A stretch of 64,000 bases of DNA. It comes from Chryseobacterium gambrini (GTDB taxonomy: Bacteria; Bacteroidota; Bacteroidia; Flavobacteriales; Weeksellaceae). Positions 24,739 through 33,507 of this stretch are shown piece by piece. The first letter of the stretch is position 1; the number at the start of each line of letters is the position of its first letter. A model generated the notes under the pieces. The model was not told the origin of the DNA. It was given only the letters and a program-made list of their open reading frames with translations, and ran no database searches. The stretch covers positions 186,001 through 250,000 of the forward strand of contig NZ_FTOV01000004.1 of NCBI RefSeq assembly GCF_900156825.1, written 5' to 3'. The position numbers were made by a program, and so were the translations under genes.

Positions 24739-25698
24739 TCATGAAACCTTTGTATTGGTTTTCTGTATATATTCACTCGGAGTTACCCCTTCTATTTTCT
24801 TGAATACTTTATTAAAAGTTGACTGATTTTTAAATCCGGCTTCAGAATAGATATGCATTAAAGTCATCGTTTTCAATTCATCACTCTGTAGTTTATCTTT
24901 TACATATACCACTCGATGCGTATTGATGTAATGATTAAAATTATCGAATCCGTTGATTTTTATGGCTTTGGAAATATAATTGTTATTCACTTTAATCGTA
25001 CTGCTGAGCTCAGAAATCGTTAAATCTGCATTTCTGAAGAGTTTATTGCCAATCACCTCATTGTCTATTTTCTCAAAAATATTTTCCGCAAGTTGTAAAT
25101 CTTTATCTGCAACCGGAACGGGTTTGGAAATCTTCTTCTCGATAAATATATCTTTATTCTTTAAATTTTGAATCTGGCTTTTGTAATAAGTTCCTAAAAA
25201 TATCTGTATCAGATTGACGGTAAGGATGAAAGCATCTGTAAGACGTCCTTTTTCAAGATCATTAAAAGGATATCCGAAATAATCGTTTCCGGCAAATATA
25301 CAGCAAAAGCTTATGAGAAAAATGGCGTATACTGTAAAGAAAACAACTTCTCTTTTAGAAAAAAAAGTATAAGCCCAGAATGGCAATGTAACAATCCATA
25401 TCAGACTGCAGACAGAAATATTCCAAAATCTGAATATGATAAACAGATTGTAGAGCGGCATTACAATAATGAAAATTTTTACGACTTTAAGAACATCATA
25501 GTTATTGCCTACTATATAAAAAGGAAGCAGTAATGAAAAAAAACCTCCGATGAGATAATAAACCATTACCGGATCTTTCATATAAAATGAGAAAACCAGG
25601 ATGAATGTAATAAAAGTTACACCCAGTACATAGACGTATCTGTTGGCGAGCTCTCTTTTCAGATTAAGCACTTCGCTCTCAATATTTTTTTTCCCCAT
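24739..25698 (-). CDS. Membrane-anchored AraC family regulator
   Basis: This 319-residue protein has six or so membrane helices in residues 20-185 and, after a polar linker (KKISKPVPVADKDLQLAENIFEKID), a C-terminal AraC-type double HTH at about 215-315 (LTISELSSTIKVNNNYISKAI; IYSEAGFKNQSTFNKVFKKIEGVTPSEY). DNA-binding proteins of this layout are common in Chryseobacterium and are thought to sense envelope or small-molecule signals. It is divergent from the secreted protein at 25928, a possible target. Confidence 0.87.
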   Translation of the reverse strand: MGKKNIESEVLNLKRELANRYVYVLGVTFITFILVFSFYMKDPVMVYYLIGGFFSLLLPFYIVGNNYDVLKVVKIFIIVMPLYNLFIIFRFWNISVCSLIWIVTLPFWAYTFFSKREVVFFTVYAIFLISFCCIFAGNDYFGYPFNDLEKGRLTDAFILTVNLIQIFLGTYYKSQIQNLKNKDIFIEKKISKPVPVADKDLQLAENIFEKIDNEVIGNKLFRNADLTISELSSTIKVNNNYISKAIKINGFDNFNHYINTHRVVYVKDKLQSDELKTMTLMHIYSEAGFKNQSTFNKVFKKIEGVTPSEYIQKTNTKVS

Positions 25699-25802
25699 AC
25701 CAATCTAATATAATAAAATTCAGAAAATCACTTATTAATTATTTTGATTATCAGTGGTTTATATTAGTTGCAATGAAAAGCCATTTATCATTTATCTTTT
25801 GT

Positions 25803-25832
25803 TTTGGACTCGATAAAGTGACTTTATATTTG
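25803..25832 (+). promoter_or_regulatory. Promoter TTTG-N18-TATATTTG
   Basis: The -33 TTTG (25803-25806) and the -7 box TATATTTG (25825-25832) are 18 bases apart, a full consensus flavobacterial promoter. The gene starts at 25928, implying a 5' UTR of about 90 nt. Confidence 0.7.
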
Positions 25833-25927
25833 CAATGTGTTTTTCAGTTAGCAAAATTACAATAAAAATTTAAGCTTTATAATTGTTAATATAAATATCT
25901 GATGAACCCCCTTAAAAAACATATATT

Positions 25928-27313
25928 ATGACGAACAAAAAAAAATTATTTCTTCTCATTTCCTTTACAGTTTTGGGATTTAAATCTTTTGCTCAGGTTG
26001 GTATTAATACCACAAAACCGCAAGGTGTATTTCACGTAGACGGCAAATCTACTTCTGCCACAACGAATGATCCGAACAACGCACCAACGGATGTACAGTC
26101 TTCCGACGACTTTGTTGTTAAGAGTAATGGAAGTGTAGGTATTGGTACAGTAAATCCTGACGGTTCTGCTATACTGGATATGAATGTGGATCAGCTTTCT
26201 TCAGGAAGCAAAAAAGGTCTTCTTATTCCAAGAATGGCTTTAACATCCAGAACGGATATTACAACAATTCCGAATCCGGCAACAGGATTATTGGTGTATA
26301 ATTTAGGAACAAATTCAGGATTTAGCTATTCCGGGTATGTTTACTGGAACGGAAGCGAGTGGCGCCTTATGGAAGACACTTCTCCGGTAGGGGCAGTTGC
26401 TGTTTTAAACTGTAATGCTGCTGCATTGGATCCATCGCAGTTAATTGATGGAAATACGCCTACTGCAATTACTTCAGGAACCGTGATGAAAATTCCATAC
26501 TCCGGAGCAAACGGCGGTCAGTATAGTGGAATTACATTATATTCAGTAGGAAATCCGGGAGTTACGGCAACCATTACCGGCGGAAAGCTTGAGGTTGGAT
26601 CCGGTTCTTTAGCATTTGCAGTACAGGGAACTCCTATTGCTTCGCAAACGTCACCGGTGGGAATTACATTTGATCTGACTCCTTTTATTACCGCAAATTC
26701 CGGACTTACAGGCTGTAGCTCTGTTACTGTAGGAACTCAGGTGAATGCAGATGTTAAAACAGTAGCGGTTATGGATTATATGAAATTTGTGACAGATCCG
26801 GATACAGGAGTAAAAGGATTTGTAGTAGAAGCAAAGACACCGGATGGTCTTTACACAGTAAAAGTTTTCATGAGACATTCTCTTCAAAATGCCACTGCTA
26901 CTGCAAGCAATAACACAACCTCTACTGCAAGTGGAGCAGAAAACAACGTACTGTTGCGAAATAACTCCAGTACATCCAAAACCATCATGTGGAATTATTC
27001 TACATTTTATGGAGGACAGATTACTGATGCCGGAGGAAGTTTAGTAGTTCCGTCACAAACTCCGGGTGGCGGAGACGGAAATACATGGAGATCATTATCT
27101 ACTTCTAATGCAGGAGCTTGGGGAAATCCGGGGATTTATAATGCAGTTAATAGCGGACCGGAATATCGATACTATTCATGGATTGATACTTCCACAACTT
27201 CCAAGGTGTCTTACACTGCAACTGTAATGGCAGGAATGGATCCTTCGGCTACTGCAACACAGGTTACCAAACAAAAAGTTTTTATTAAAATCGAACAGAT
27301 TACTGGACAATAG
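25928..27313 (+). CDS. Secreted VGINTT/VGIGT-type surface protein
   Basis: The 461-residue protein has a signal peptide (KKLFLLISFTVLGFKSFAQ). The motifs VGINTTKPQGVFHVDG, FVVKSNGSVGIGTVNPDGSAILD and KKGLLIPRMALTSRTDI...PATGLLVYN...YWNGSEWR are shared by many exported flavobacterial proteins and resemble phage tail-fibre head regions. From residue 160 on it is a Gly/Ser/Thr-rich beta region. No C-terminal type IX sorting domain is obvious. Two small HTH genes follow directly. Function unknown; surface adhesin or fibre are possibilities. Confidence 0.7.
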   Translation: MTNKKKLFLLISFTVLGFKSFAQVGINTTKPQGVFHVDGKSTSATTNDPNNAPTDVQSSDDFVVKSNGSVGIGTVNPDGSAILDMNVDQLSSGSKKGLLIPRMALTSRTDITTIPNPATGLLVYNLGTNSGFSYSGYVYWNGSEWRLMEDTSPVGAVAVLNCNAAALDPSQLIDGNTPTAITSGTVMKIPYSGANGGQYSGITLYSVGNPGVTATITGGKLEVGSGSLAFAVQGTPIASQTSPVGITFDLTPFITANSGLTGCSSVTVGTQVNADVKTVAVMDYMKFVTDPDTGVKGFVVEAKTPDGLYTVKVFMRHSLQNATATASNNTTSTASGAENNVLLRNNSSTSKTIMWNYSTFYGGQITDAGGSLVVPSQTPGGGDGNTWRSLSTSNAGAWGNPGIYNAVNSGPEYRYYSWIDTSTTSKVSYTATVMAGMDPSATATQVTKQKVFIKIEQITGQ

Positions 27314-27338
27314 TAAATATAATACACATTGATGAAAA

Positions 27339-27767
27339 ATGAATTTCAAGGACATCCATATTGGTAAGTTTATTGAAATTAAGGTTACAGAATGTGGGAT
27401 GGAAATTTCCCACATCTGTAATTATTTTAATCTCGGAGAAAAAGATATACTAAGAATGTATGATTCTTCACACATAGACAGTGCACTTTTACTAAAGTGG
27501 AGTAAACTTCTTAATTATGATTTCTTTAGACTTTACACACAGCATTTAATATTTTATGCGCCTCCGTCTTCAAATCTGAAACCGCAGTCACAGACTAAAC
27601 ATAAAGTATTGAAATCGAACTTCAGAAAAAATATCTACACACAGGAAATCATTGATTTTATCCTCGAATTGATGGAAGAAAAAAAACTATCAAGACATGA
27701 AATCTATGAAAAATACAAAATTCCTAGCACAACACTTTACAAATGGATATCAAAGAGAAAAAAATAA
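27339..27767 (+). CDS. Small protein with two HTH regions (transposase-ORF-A-like)
   Basis: This 142-residue protein has an N-terminal XRE-like helical part (GMEISHICNYFNLGEKDILRMYD...LLLKWSKLLNYDFFRLY), a basic linker, and a C-terminal homeodomain-like HTH (KKLSRHEIYEKYKIPSTTLYKWISKRKK) as in IS3-type ORF A proteins. No transposase catalytic domain is near and no inverted repeats are visible, so it is more likely a regulator derived from a transposase. It overlaps the next ORF by 25 bases and follows the secreted protein by 25 bases. Confidence 0.7.
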   Translation: MNFKDIHIGKFIEIKVTECGMEISHICNYFNLGEKDILRMYDSSHIDSALLLKWSKLLNYDFFRLYTQHLIFYAPPSSNLKPQSQTKHKVLKSNFRKNIYTQEIIDFILELMEEKKLSRHEIYEKYKIPSTTLYKWISKRKK

Positions 27768-28069
27768 AGAAAACAACTCCGGACTATAAACAGATATATC
27801 AGGATCTTATTACAATGAAATATCCTGAAAAACTTCAGCAGTGTGAACATATACTCAGAAAAAAAGAGCTGGGTTTTCTGGATGTTTTAGAAGTTAATAA
27901 TATTTTAAAACCCAATAAGACAGATCAGAATTTAAAATCATATGATAAATCTACCATTTTAAAAATTCTGGATTACCAGAAAAAAAATAATTTAAACAAT
28001 ACTGAACTGGCTATTAAGTTTAAAATGAGCAGAAATACGGTAGGGAAATGGAAAAAAATATTCTTCTGA
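27743..28069 (+). CDS. Small HTH protein, partner of the preceding gene
   Basis: This 108-residue protein has the same outline as its upstream neighbour: a helical N-terminal half and a C-terminal HTH (NNLNNTELAIKFKMSRNTVGKWKKIFF). The first 25 bases lie inside the preceding gene in another frame, so translation is coupled. The pair may form a heteromeric regulator of the surface-protein gene. It converges with the ABC ATPase gene, the two stops being about one base apart. No named family is certain. Confidence 0.68.
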   Translation: MDIKEKKIKKTTPDYKQIYQDLITMKYPEKLQQCEHILRKKELGFLDVLEVNNILKPNKTDQNLKSYDKSTILKILDYQKKNNLNNTELAIKFKMSRNTVGKWKKIFF

Positions 28070-28070
28070 A

Positions 28071-28739
28071 TTAATCTGAATAGGAAACCGGAAGATAACC
28101 GTGCCGTTGCAATTCTTTTAAATCTTTAATCTGCCTTAAATAAGAATCAGAAAGAAGATAAATTTCATCTGAAACTTCCAACACTTCCTTATAGCGATGA
28201 TCAGAGAGGATAATTCCTTTCTGTTGTGATTGTTCTTTAATTATTCTCTGAATTTCAACAATCATTTTTGGAGATAAAGCATTAAAAGGTTCATCCAGAA
28301 GAATAAACTTTGAATCGGAATATAAAATTAAAAGAACCTCAACAATTTTCTTCTCACCGCCGGAAAGACTTCCAGAAGTTTCATTTAAAAAAGGTTTTAA
28401 CAAATCTGATGCAATGAGCTGATCTGCATTTTCTTTATTACAGAAAAGTGAGATCAGTTTTTTAATTTTTACACCCCTCGGAAGAAAAGAATGCTGAGGT
28501 AAATAAGCAATCCTTCCTTTCCTGTCCATTTGGTTTTGTAAAATTCTATCATCCACTCTTACAAACTGAGAATCGCCTTTCTCTGTTCCGAAAATAATTT
28601 TTAAAAGAGTAGATTTTCCCGTACCGTTTCTTCCCAGCAATCCGATAATCTTTCCTGTTTCACAACCCATGTAGATATCTCTCAGAATTTTCTTTTCGTT
28701 AAAAGATTTTGTAACACTGTCAACATGCAACTTGCTCAT
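28071..28739 (-). CDS. ABC transporter ATP-binding protein
   Basis: A 222-residue ABC ATPase with Walker A GRNGTGKST (residues 36-44), Q-loop YLPQ, signature LSGGE and Walker B FILLDEPFNAL, then the H-loop His in LSDHRYKEV. It resembles LptB/LivF-type ATPases. Its start overlaps the stop of a 103-residue membrane protein by 4 bases, the only candidate permease. Substrate unknown. Confidence 0.88.
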   Translation of the reverse strand: MSKLHVDSVTKSFNEKKILRDIYMGCETGKIIGLLGRNGTGKSTLLKIIFGTEKGDSQFVRVDDRILQNQMDRKGRIAYLPQHSFLPRGVKIKKLISLFCNKENADQLIASDLLKPFLNETSGSLSGGEKKIVEVLLILYSDSKFILLDEPFNALSPKMIVEIQRIIKEQSQQKGIILSDHRYKEVLEVSDEIYLLSDSYLRQIKDLKELQRHGYLPVSYSD

Positions 28740-29047
28740 ATCAATTTTGTAATCACATTAACAATTACCCCTGCTGAAAAAGTGAAGATCCAAAGAAAAA
28801 CTCTTGAAAACCCGAAATTGGCAAAGAAAAAATATTCATTTTTAAATCTTAATTCATAAATCAGATAATGAAAAGCCGGAAAAAATACCAAAAAACACAA
28901 TCCGAAATTGTCAGCCGTAAAACCAAGTAGGGCATTCATCAACAAAGAAAATAGAACAGCAGGAATCAATAATTTTACATAGAAAATCCAGAGAATCCTT
29001 ATATTTTTAACCATATATCTGTTTAAATTAATTTTGAATTCAATCAA
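28736..29047 (-). CDS. Small membrane protein coupled to the ABC ATPase
   Basis: The 103-residue product has about three membrane helices (around residues 20-42, 44-62 and 78-98) and a basic N-terminus. The ATGA overlap with the ATPase indicates translational coupling and a physical complex. It is much smaller than known permeases, so it may work as an oligomer or with a distant permease. No family recognised. A second Met (MVKNIRILW) is an alternative start. Confidence 0.62.
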   Translation of the reverse strand: MIEFKINLNRYMVKNIRILWIFYVKLLIPAVLFSLLMNALLGFTADNFGLCFLVFFPAFHYLIYELRFKNEYFFFANFGFSRVFLWIFTFSAGVIVNVITKLI

Positions 29048-29145
29048 AGTTAAAGCGATTGGATTATAAAGCTTCTACTAAAATATCTTAAGCTCTCAGA
29101 AGAATAAAAATCTGAAATTTTTTAGAAACTGATAACCAAATATCG

Positions 29146-29757
29146 TTAAATTTTCTCCGGATCTTTTTTTGACAAAAACAGATAAGAATAGATTCCAAAG
29201 AAAACAAAAACAACTGAAAATAAAACGGCAGCAATATAAAAAGCATCTCCGAAATTGTACGCAATATTTATTTTTCCATCCATTCCCATTCCTGTGGTAT
29301 GTTCCATATCTTCCATTTTAGCTTTAAAACTCAGATAAAATCCTAAAAACCCAAGAAGTCCGGTTAAAGAAACCCCAAGATGATAAAGATACTTGTTTCG
29401 TATGGTTTTCATCAGTTGCACAGCAATTCCCGCAATCGCCATTAGAAAAGAAAGAATAACAAACGGATTTGGCGAAATATCACCTTTGTCACTTTCTTCC
29501 TGAGAATCATCGGTTGAAGACGGACGATCTTCCTGATTGCTTACGGAAGAAGCATAGGGAGAACTTTTTTTAATGCTTTCTCTCATTCTTTCGTCCATTT
29601 TTTGCTTAGAAACTCCCGTTATCAGATCAGTTCCCTTTACAGACATCAAAGTAACGTTACCGCATTTCACAAGGAAAAAGGGAAATAAAAAACAAAGGAT
29701 AATTACGGTATAGCTCGGTATCGGCAGAAAGTAGGACAGCATTTTTAAGTTCTTCAT
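29146..29757 (-). CDS. Four-helix membrane protein, unknown
   Basis: The 203-residue protein has a hydrophobic helix at about 15-30, a Ser/Asp/Glu-rich extracytoplasmic loop at about 60-95 (SSTDDSQEESDKGD), and three more helices near 98-116, 125-145 and 172-194. I do not recognise a family. It stands alone upstream of the ABC pair on the same strand, with about 100 bases between. Confidence 0.6.
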   Translation of the reverse strand: MKNLKMLSYFLPIPSYTVIILCFLFPFFLVKCGNVTLMSVKGTDLITGVSKQKMDERMRESIKKSSPYASSVSNQEDRPSSTDDSQEESDKGDISPNPFVILSFLMAIAGIAVQLMKTIRNKYLYHLGVSLTGLLGFLGFYLSFKAKMEDMEHTTGMGMDGKINIAYNFGDAFYIAAVLFSVVFVFFGIYSYLFLSKKDPEKI

Positions 29758-29794
29758 AAATTATTGTTTGGGGTAAAAATATAAAATTTAAAAT

Positions 29795-29819
29795 AAAAGA
29801 GCGTCCTGAACAGACGCTC
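29795..29819 (-). terminator. Terminator after the YcxB-like gene
   Basis: GAGCGTC-(7)-GACGCTC with a T-rich tail on the minus strand, 23 bases after the stop at 29843. Confidence 0.8.
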
Positions 29820-29842
29820 TCATGAGATATTTTGTAAGTACA

Positions 29843-30334
29843 TTACTCTTTTCTGAGTTTTGCTTTTACATTATTTTCTGTAATCATTCTTCGCAATCCG
29901 GTAATCTCATCCTTCGTAAAATACTTTTTCGGAACCATATTCATCGTCTGTGCGCTTTGGTAGATCAGAAACCATTCTTTATTTTCCTTCACTTTATAAA
30001 CCGTATTCCATGCAAATTCTGCATCAAAAGTTTCTCCTTCTGTACGGATTTTCTCTTCCGTAAAAATATATGTAATATGTTCCTGAATCTTTTTATTGGA
30101 GCTGAAAGCAAATTTCAGCCGTAAAAAAGACCGGATCACGATAAACAGAAACATAATTCCAAGCCACATTGAAGCCGAAAGCAAAATTTCCTGTTCAGAA
30201 TTGCCGTCCGCAAACAGTTTCACAATAAAGAAAAGCAGAATCAGCAAAGGAAAAGCAATAAGCCTTATTAAAGAACTTTTGAGATGAAACATCAGAAAAT
30301 CCTTAAAACTGATATGAGTTTTTACCGTTATCAT
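29843..30334 (-). CDS. YcxB-like family membrane protein
   Basis: The 163-residue protein has two membrane helices (about 23-41 and 55-73) followed by a YcxB-like C-terminal domain (YIFTEEKIRTEGETFDAEFAWNTVYKVKENKEWFLIYQSAQTMNMVPKKYF). The family's function is unknown. Its ATG at 30334 directly follows the mutS2 stop (30335) on the same strand, so the two genes share an operon. Confidence 0.75.
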   Translation of the reverse strand: MITVKTHISFKDFLMFHLKSSLIRLIAFPLLILLFFIVKLFADGNSEQEILLSASMWLGIMFLFIVIRSFLRLKFAFSSNKKIQEHITYIFTEEKIRTEGETFDAEFAWNTVYKVKENKEWFLIYQSAQTMNMVPKKYFTKDEITGLRRMITENNVKAKLRKE

Positions 30335-32482
30335 TTAAATTCTTTCCAGTTCGTCTGCGTCAATCGTTGTTTTAAAAGTTCCGTAATTCACAATTACTTT
30401 ATTACGCGAAATTTTTTCAATCGTTCCCACACTCGTGCTGCCGGAAATACGGACGCGTTGCCCGACTTTCATCCAAAGAGCGCGGTCGGTTTTGCGTTTT
30501 TCCTCCAGTTTCTCATTGGTTTCCGTAATTTTTTCAATTACTTCTTCCTTTTTAAGCTGTTGGGTAATCTTCCTTTTCACAACTTGCAGACGTTTAGATT
30601 CATCTTTATCTGCTCCCAGTTTTCTGAATTTTTCCTGCTCAAGAATTTTTACAAAATCTTTTACCACATCTTTTCTGGATTTCCCTTTTACGTAGCTGTC
30701 GATAAAAGCCTCAATCTTGTTCCCGAACTGCAGTTTACGGTGCTCTTCTTCATATAATTTCTGGAAATTGAATAACTTCTGCTGAAGCTGTTCATTCAGT
30801 TTCTGAAGGTTATCGCGCTTATCTTCTACAGATTCTTTTCTTTCGGCAAGATCGGTTTTAAGCTTTTCCACTTCATATTTCTCCTGCTGAAGCTTTACAA
30901 TCGTTTTATCCAGATTTACAATATCATGCTCCACCTTTTTCTTGGCAGAATGAATAATAAATCTCGGAATTTTATTCTTTTCCGCCACCTCAAAAGTAAA
31001 TGAACTTCCCGCTTGTCCCACTTCCAGTTTGTACATCGGTTCCAATGTTTCTTCATTGAATAACATTGCTGCATTCTGCGCATTCGGAAGCTGTTCCACA
31101 ACAAGTTTAATGTTGGTGTAGTGCGTCGTAATGATCGCAAAACTTTTTTTGTCATAGAAAAACTCAAGGAAACTTTCTGCTAAAGCACCTCCCAGTTCAG
31201 GATCGGAACCTGTACCGAATTCATCAATCAGTAAAAGCGTATTGGCTTCTGCTTCACGAATGATTCCCGACATTTTCTTCAGTCTGGATGAATACGTTGA
31301 AAGGTGATTTTCAATCGACTGATTATCCCCAATATCGGTCATGATCTTATCAAAGAAAAACATTTCGGATTTCGGGTGGGTTGGAACCAGAATTCCGCTC
31401 TGGATCATCAATTGCAGCAAACCAACTGTTTTCAGCGTAATGGATTTTCCTCCCGCATTCGGTCCGGAAATACAGATGATTCTGTTGTGTTCCGTTAAAC
31501 TCAGCGTCTGAGAATAAATCGTTTTATTTTCCGCTTTATTCCTTAAAAACAGTAAAGGATGGAACGCTTCTCTTAATCGCAGCGTTTTGTGGCGGTTGAT
31601 TTTTGGTAAAACACCGTTGATAAGTTCAGCAAATTTTGCCTTCGCTCTCGTTAAATCAAGGTCGAAAATATACTTCTGATATCTCCAGAGCTGAGGTTGG
31701 AATTCCGCCAGTTCTGCGGTAAGCTGTCTTAAAATCTTATCAATTTCCTTTTTCTCTTCCTCCTCACTTTCACGAAGCTTGAAATAATGCTTTACTACGG
31801 AATCCGGCTGAATATAAGTGATGGAACCCGTTTTTGAAAGTCCCAAAACCCTTCCCGGAACTCTTCTTTTGAATCCCGATTTTACCGCTAAAACTCTTTG
31901 GTCATCAATAATCGTTTCGCGGATATCATCCAGAAAATCACTCTGTCCGTAAGTCGTTAACGCACGGTTGAAATTTTCCTGAATCGCTTTTTTCGCGTGC
32001 TGAATTTCACTTCTTAATCCTTTTAAAACAGGAGAAGCTTCACTTTTAACCTCACCAAAACGGTTGAACACTTTATCAACTTTATCAATAATCTCTTTTC
32101 TGAATTCCAGAACAGAAACATCTTCCATGAGAGTAGGGAAGGTTTCCGGCATGGTCGGGAAGAACTTCTGCAGTTTCCCGATTTGCTCCGTGATGGTTTT
32201 GATTTTGATGAAAGCGCTGTTTTCCAGTCGGTAATTTTCGATCAGCATTAGCTTCAGCTCACTTTCGATATCTTCATATTCATCAAACGGAACTGCATTT
32301 GAACTTTCAAAACTCGAAAGATACTCGGAAGTTTTTTTCAATGAAAGTTCTGCCTCGTCTATTTCCATCGGACGAAGTTGAAGAATTTTTTCTCTTGTTT
32401 TCGGAGAATACGCAAAGGGAGAAATTTCCGCGAGCAATTGCGGAAACTCTAATTCGTTTAAATCTTCTTTATTTATATACAC
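30335..32482 (-). CDS. mutS2: MutS2 family protein without Smr domain
   Basis: I place the start at GTG 32482 (protein MYINKEDLNELEF...), 5 bases after a perfect TATCTTTG box; the longer open frame to 32575 is AT-rich non-coding. The 715-residue product has the MutS core and clamp helices, ATPase Walker A GPNAGGKS, Walker B LLIDEFGTGSDP, a long coiled coil (about residues 490-620) and a final KOW-like segment (VGQRVRISGSTSVGTIEKI). The usual C-terminal Smr nuclease domain is absent: the protein ends with TTIDADELERI. It may act in recombination control or ribosome rescue rather than as a nuclease. Confidence 0.9.
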   Translation of the reverse strand: MYINKEDLNELEFPQLLAEISPFAYSPKTREKILQLRPMEIDEAELSLKKTSEYLSSFESSNAVPFDEYEDIESELKLMLIENYRLENSAFIKIKTITEQIGKLQKFFPTMPETFPTLMEDVSVLEFRKEIIDKVDKVFNRFGEVKSEASPVLKGLRSEIQHAKKAIQENFNRALTTYGQSDFLDDIRETIIDDQRVLAVKSGFKRRVPGRVLGLSKTGSITYIQPDSVVKHYFKLRESEEEEKKEIDKILRQLTAELAEFQPQLWRYQKYIFDLDLTRAKAKFAELINGVLPKINRHKTLRLREAFHPLLFLRNKAENKTIYSQTLSLTEHNRIICISGPNAGGKSITLKTVGLLQLMIQSGILVPTHPKSEMFFFDKIMTDIGDNQSIENHLSTYSSRLKKMSGIIREAEANTLLLIDEFGTGSDPELGGALAESFLEFFYDKKSFAIITTHYTNIKLVVEQLPNAQNAAMLFNEETLEPMYKLEVGQAGSSFTFEVAEKNKIPRFIIHSAKKKVEHDIVNLDKTIVKLQQEKYEVEKLKTDLAERKESVEDKRDNLQKLNEQLQQKLFNFQKLYEEEHRKLQFGNKIEAFIDSYVKGKSRKDVVKDFVKILEQEKFRKLGADKDESKRLQVVKRKITQQLKKEEVIEKITETNEKLEEKRKTDRALWMKVGQRVRISGSTSVGTIEKISRNKVIVNYGTFKTTIDADELERI

Positions 32483-32486
32483 AGTG

Positions 32487-32494
32487 CAAAGATA
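32487..32494 (-). promoter_or_regulatory. -7 box TATCTTTG for mutS2
   Basis: A perfect box lies 5 bases from the GTG start codon and decides the start assignment; the mRNA would be leaderless or nearly so. Confidence 0.65.
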
Positions 32495-32691
32495 ATTAAT
32501 TTGAAAATGAAATAATTTGAGAATTTGAAAATGATTTATTGATTTGATTTCTTTTATTAATATAAGCTTTGGCAAGTCCAGTTTGATATTTTGTAACGCT
32601 TCGATTGTATTCAGGATGTTATCTTTTTGTAAAGTTTTTCTGAAATCATTAATGTGCTGTATAATTAGATAAATGTTTGATTTTAATTTTA

Positions 32692-32724
32692 AAACCTAAC
32701 AGGTTTCTGAAACCTGTTAGGTTT
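32692..32724. repeat. Perfect 16-base inverted repeat
   Basis: AAACCTAACAGGTTTC and its exact inverse are separated by one T. No T run follows on either strand that would make it a clear terminator; it is of the small-palindrome type seen scattered in flavobacterial genomes. Confidence 0.65.
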
Positions 32725-32836
32725 ACAACTGTTTAACAGTCTCCATTGAATTTTTGGACTTTGTTCTACACTTATTTCAATAAAATTTTTGTGATTTTTG
32801 TAGCAGAAATTAGTGAGTTTAATTACTAAATTTATG

Positions 32837-32844
32837 TAAGTTTG
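32837..32844 (+). promoter_or_regulatory. -7 box TAAGTTTG for the GNAT gene
   Basis: A perfect TAnnTTTG box whose last G is 5 bases before the ATG at 32849. Confidence 0.55.
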
Positions 32845-32848
32845 AACT

Positions 32849-33352
32849 ATGAAGCTAGAAACCGAAAGATTAATTCTGAAACCCATTGACGAAAGTTATA
32901 CGGAAGACATTCTAAAGATCAGAAGCAATGAAACCATCAACCAGTTCGTACACCGAAATCCTCCTAAAAACAATTATGATGCGCTTCAGTTTATTTTAAC
33001 CATTAAAGAAAATACCCGAAATCAGACATCTTTTTATTGGGGAATTTCGTTAAAAGACCACCCGAATCTGATCGGAACCATTTGTCTCTGGAATTTTTCC
33101 GAAGACCGAAAAGAAGCAGAAGTCGGTTATGAATTATTACCGGAGTATCACAGAAAAGGCATTATGTCTGAAGCTTTGGCGGCAGTCGTGGATTTTGCAT
33201 TTAAAAATTTACATTTGCAGGAAATTGTTGCGCTGACGCACAAACTCAACGAAAATTCAAAAGGACTTCTTTTAAAACATGATTTTGTATTGCAGGAGGA
33301 TAGAAAGGATGAAGATTTTCCGGAGAATCTGGTTTTTAGCTTGAGGAAATAA
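32849..33352 (+). CDS. GNAT acetyltransferase (RimJ/RimL-like)
   Basis: A 167-residue GNAT protein of the RimJ/L branch: it opens with ETERLILKPIDESYTEDI, has LIGTICLWNFSEDRKEAEVGYELLPEYHRKGIMSEALAAVVDFAF with the acetyl-CoA loop, and ends with LTHKLNENSKGLLLKHDFV. Members acetylate protein N-termini or small amines; the substrate here is not inferable. The ATG is 5 bases after a -7 box. Confidence 0.88.
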   Translation: MKLETERLILKPIDESYTEDILKIRSNETINQFVHRNPPKNNYDALQFILTIKENTRNQTSFYWGISLKDHPNLIGTICLWNFSEDRKEAEVGYELLPEYHRKGIMSEALAAVVDFAFKNLHLQEIVALTHKLNENSKGLLLKHDFVLQEDRKDEDFPENLVFSLRK

Positions 33353-33452
33353 TTTTCTTTGTCATTTCGACGAAGGAGAAATCTTTTTTATTTTAATCAT
33401 TAAATTTGCGTTAGATTCTTCATTGCGCTTTGCTTCATTCACAATGACAGTT
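33353..33452. repeat. Dispersed GTCATT...AATGAC repeat, second copy
   Basis: TTTGTCATTTCGACGAAGGAG...AGATTCTTCATTGCGC...TTCACAATGACAGT is the same family as 6878-6948, with the inner part diverged. Confidence 0.6.
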
Positions 33453-33507
33453 GGCGTAAAAATTGAATTTTTAAATTAATTCATTCTCAAATTTTCAAAT
33501 TTAAAAA

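Noticed and set aside
27339..28069. IS element (two HTH genes as transposase ORFs)
   Set aside because: No catalytic DDE domain, no terminal inverted repeats and no target duplication could be seen; described as regulators instead.
32483..32575. N-terminal extension of MutS2 from an upstream ATG
   Set aside because: It spans the TATCTTTG box and encodes no conserved sequence; the GTG start fits the family N-terminus.
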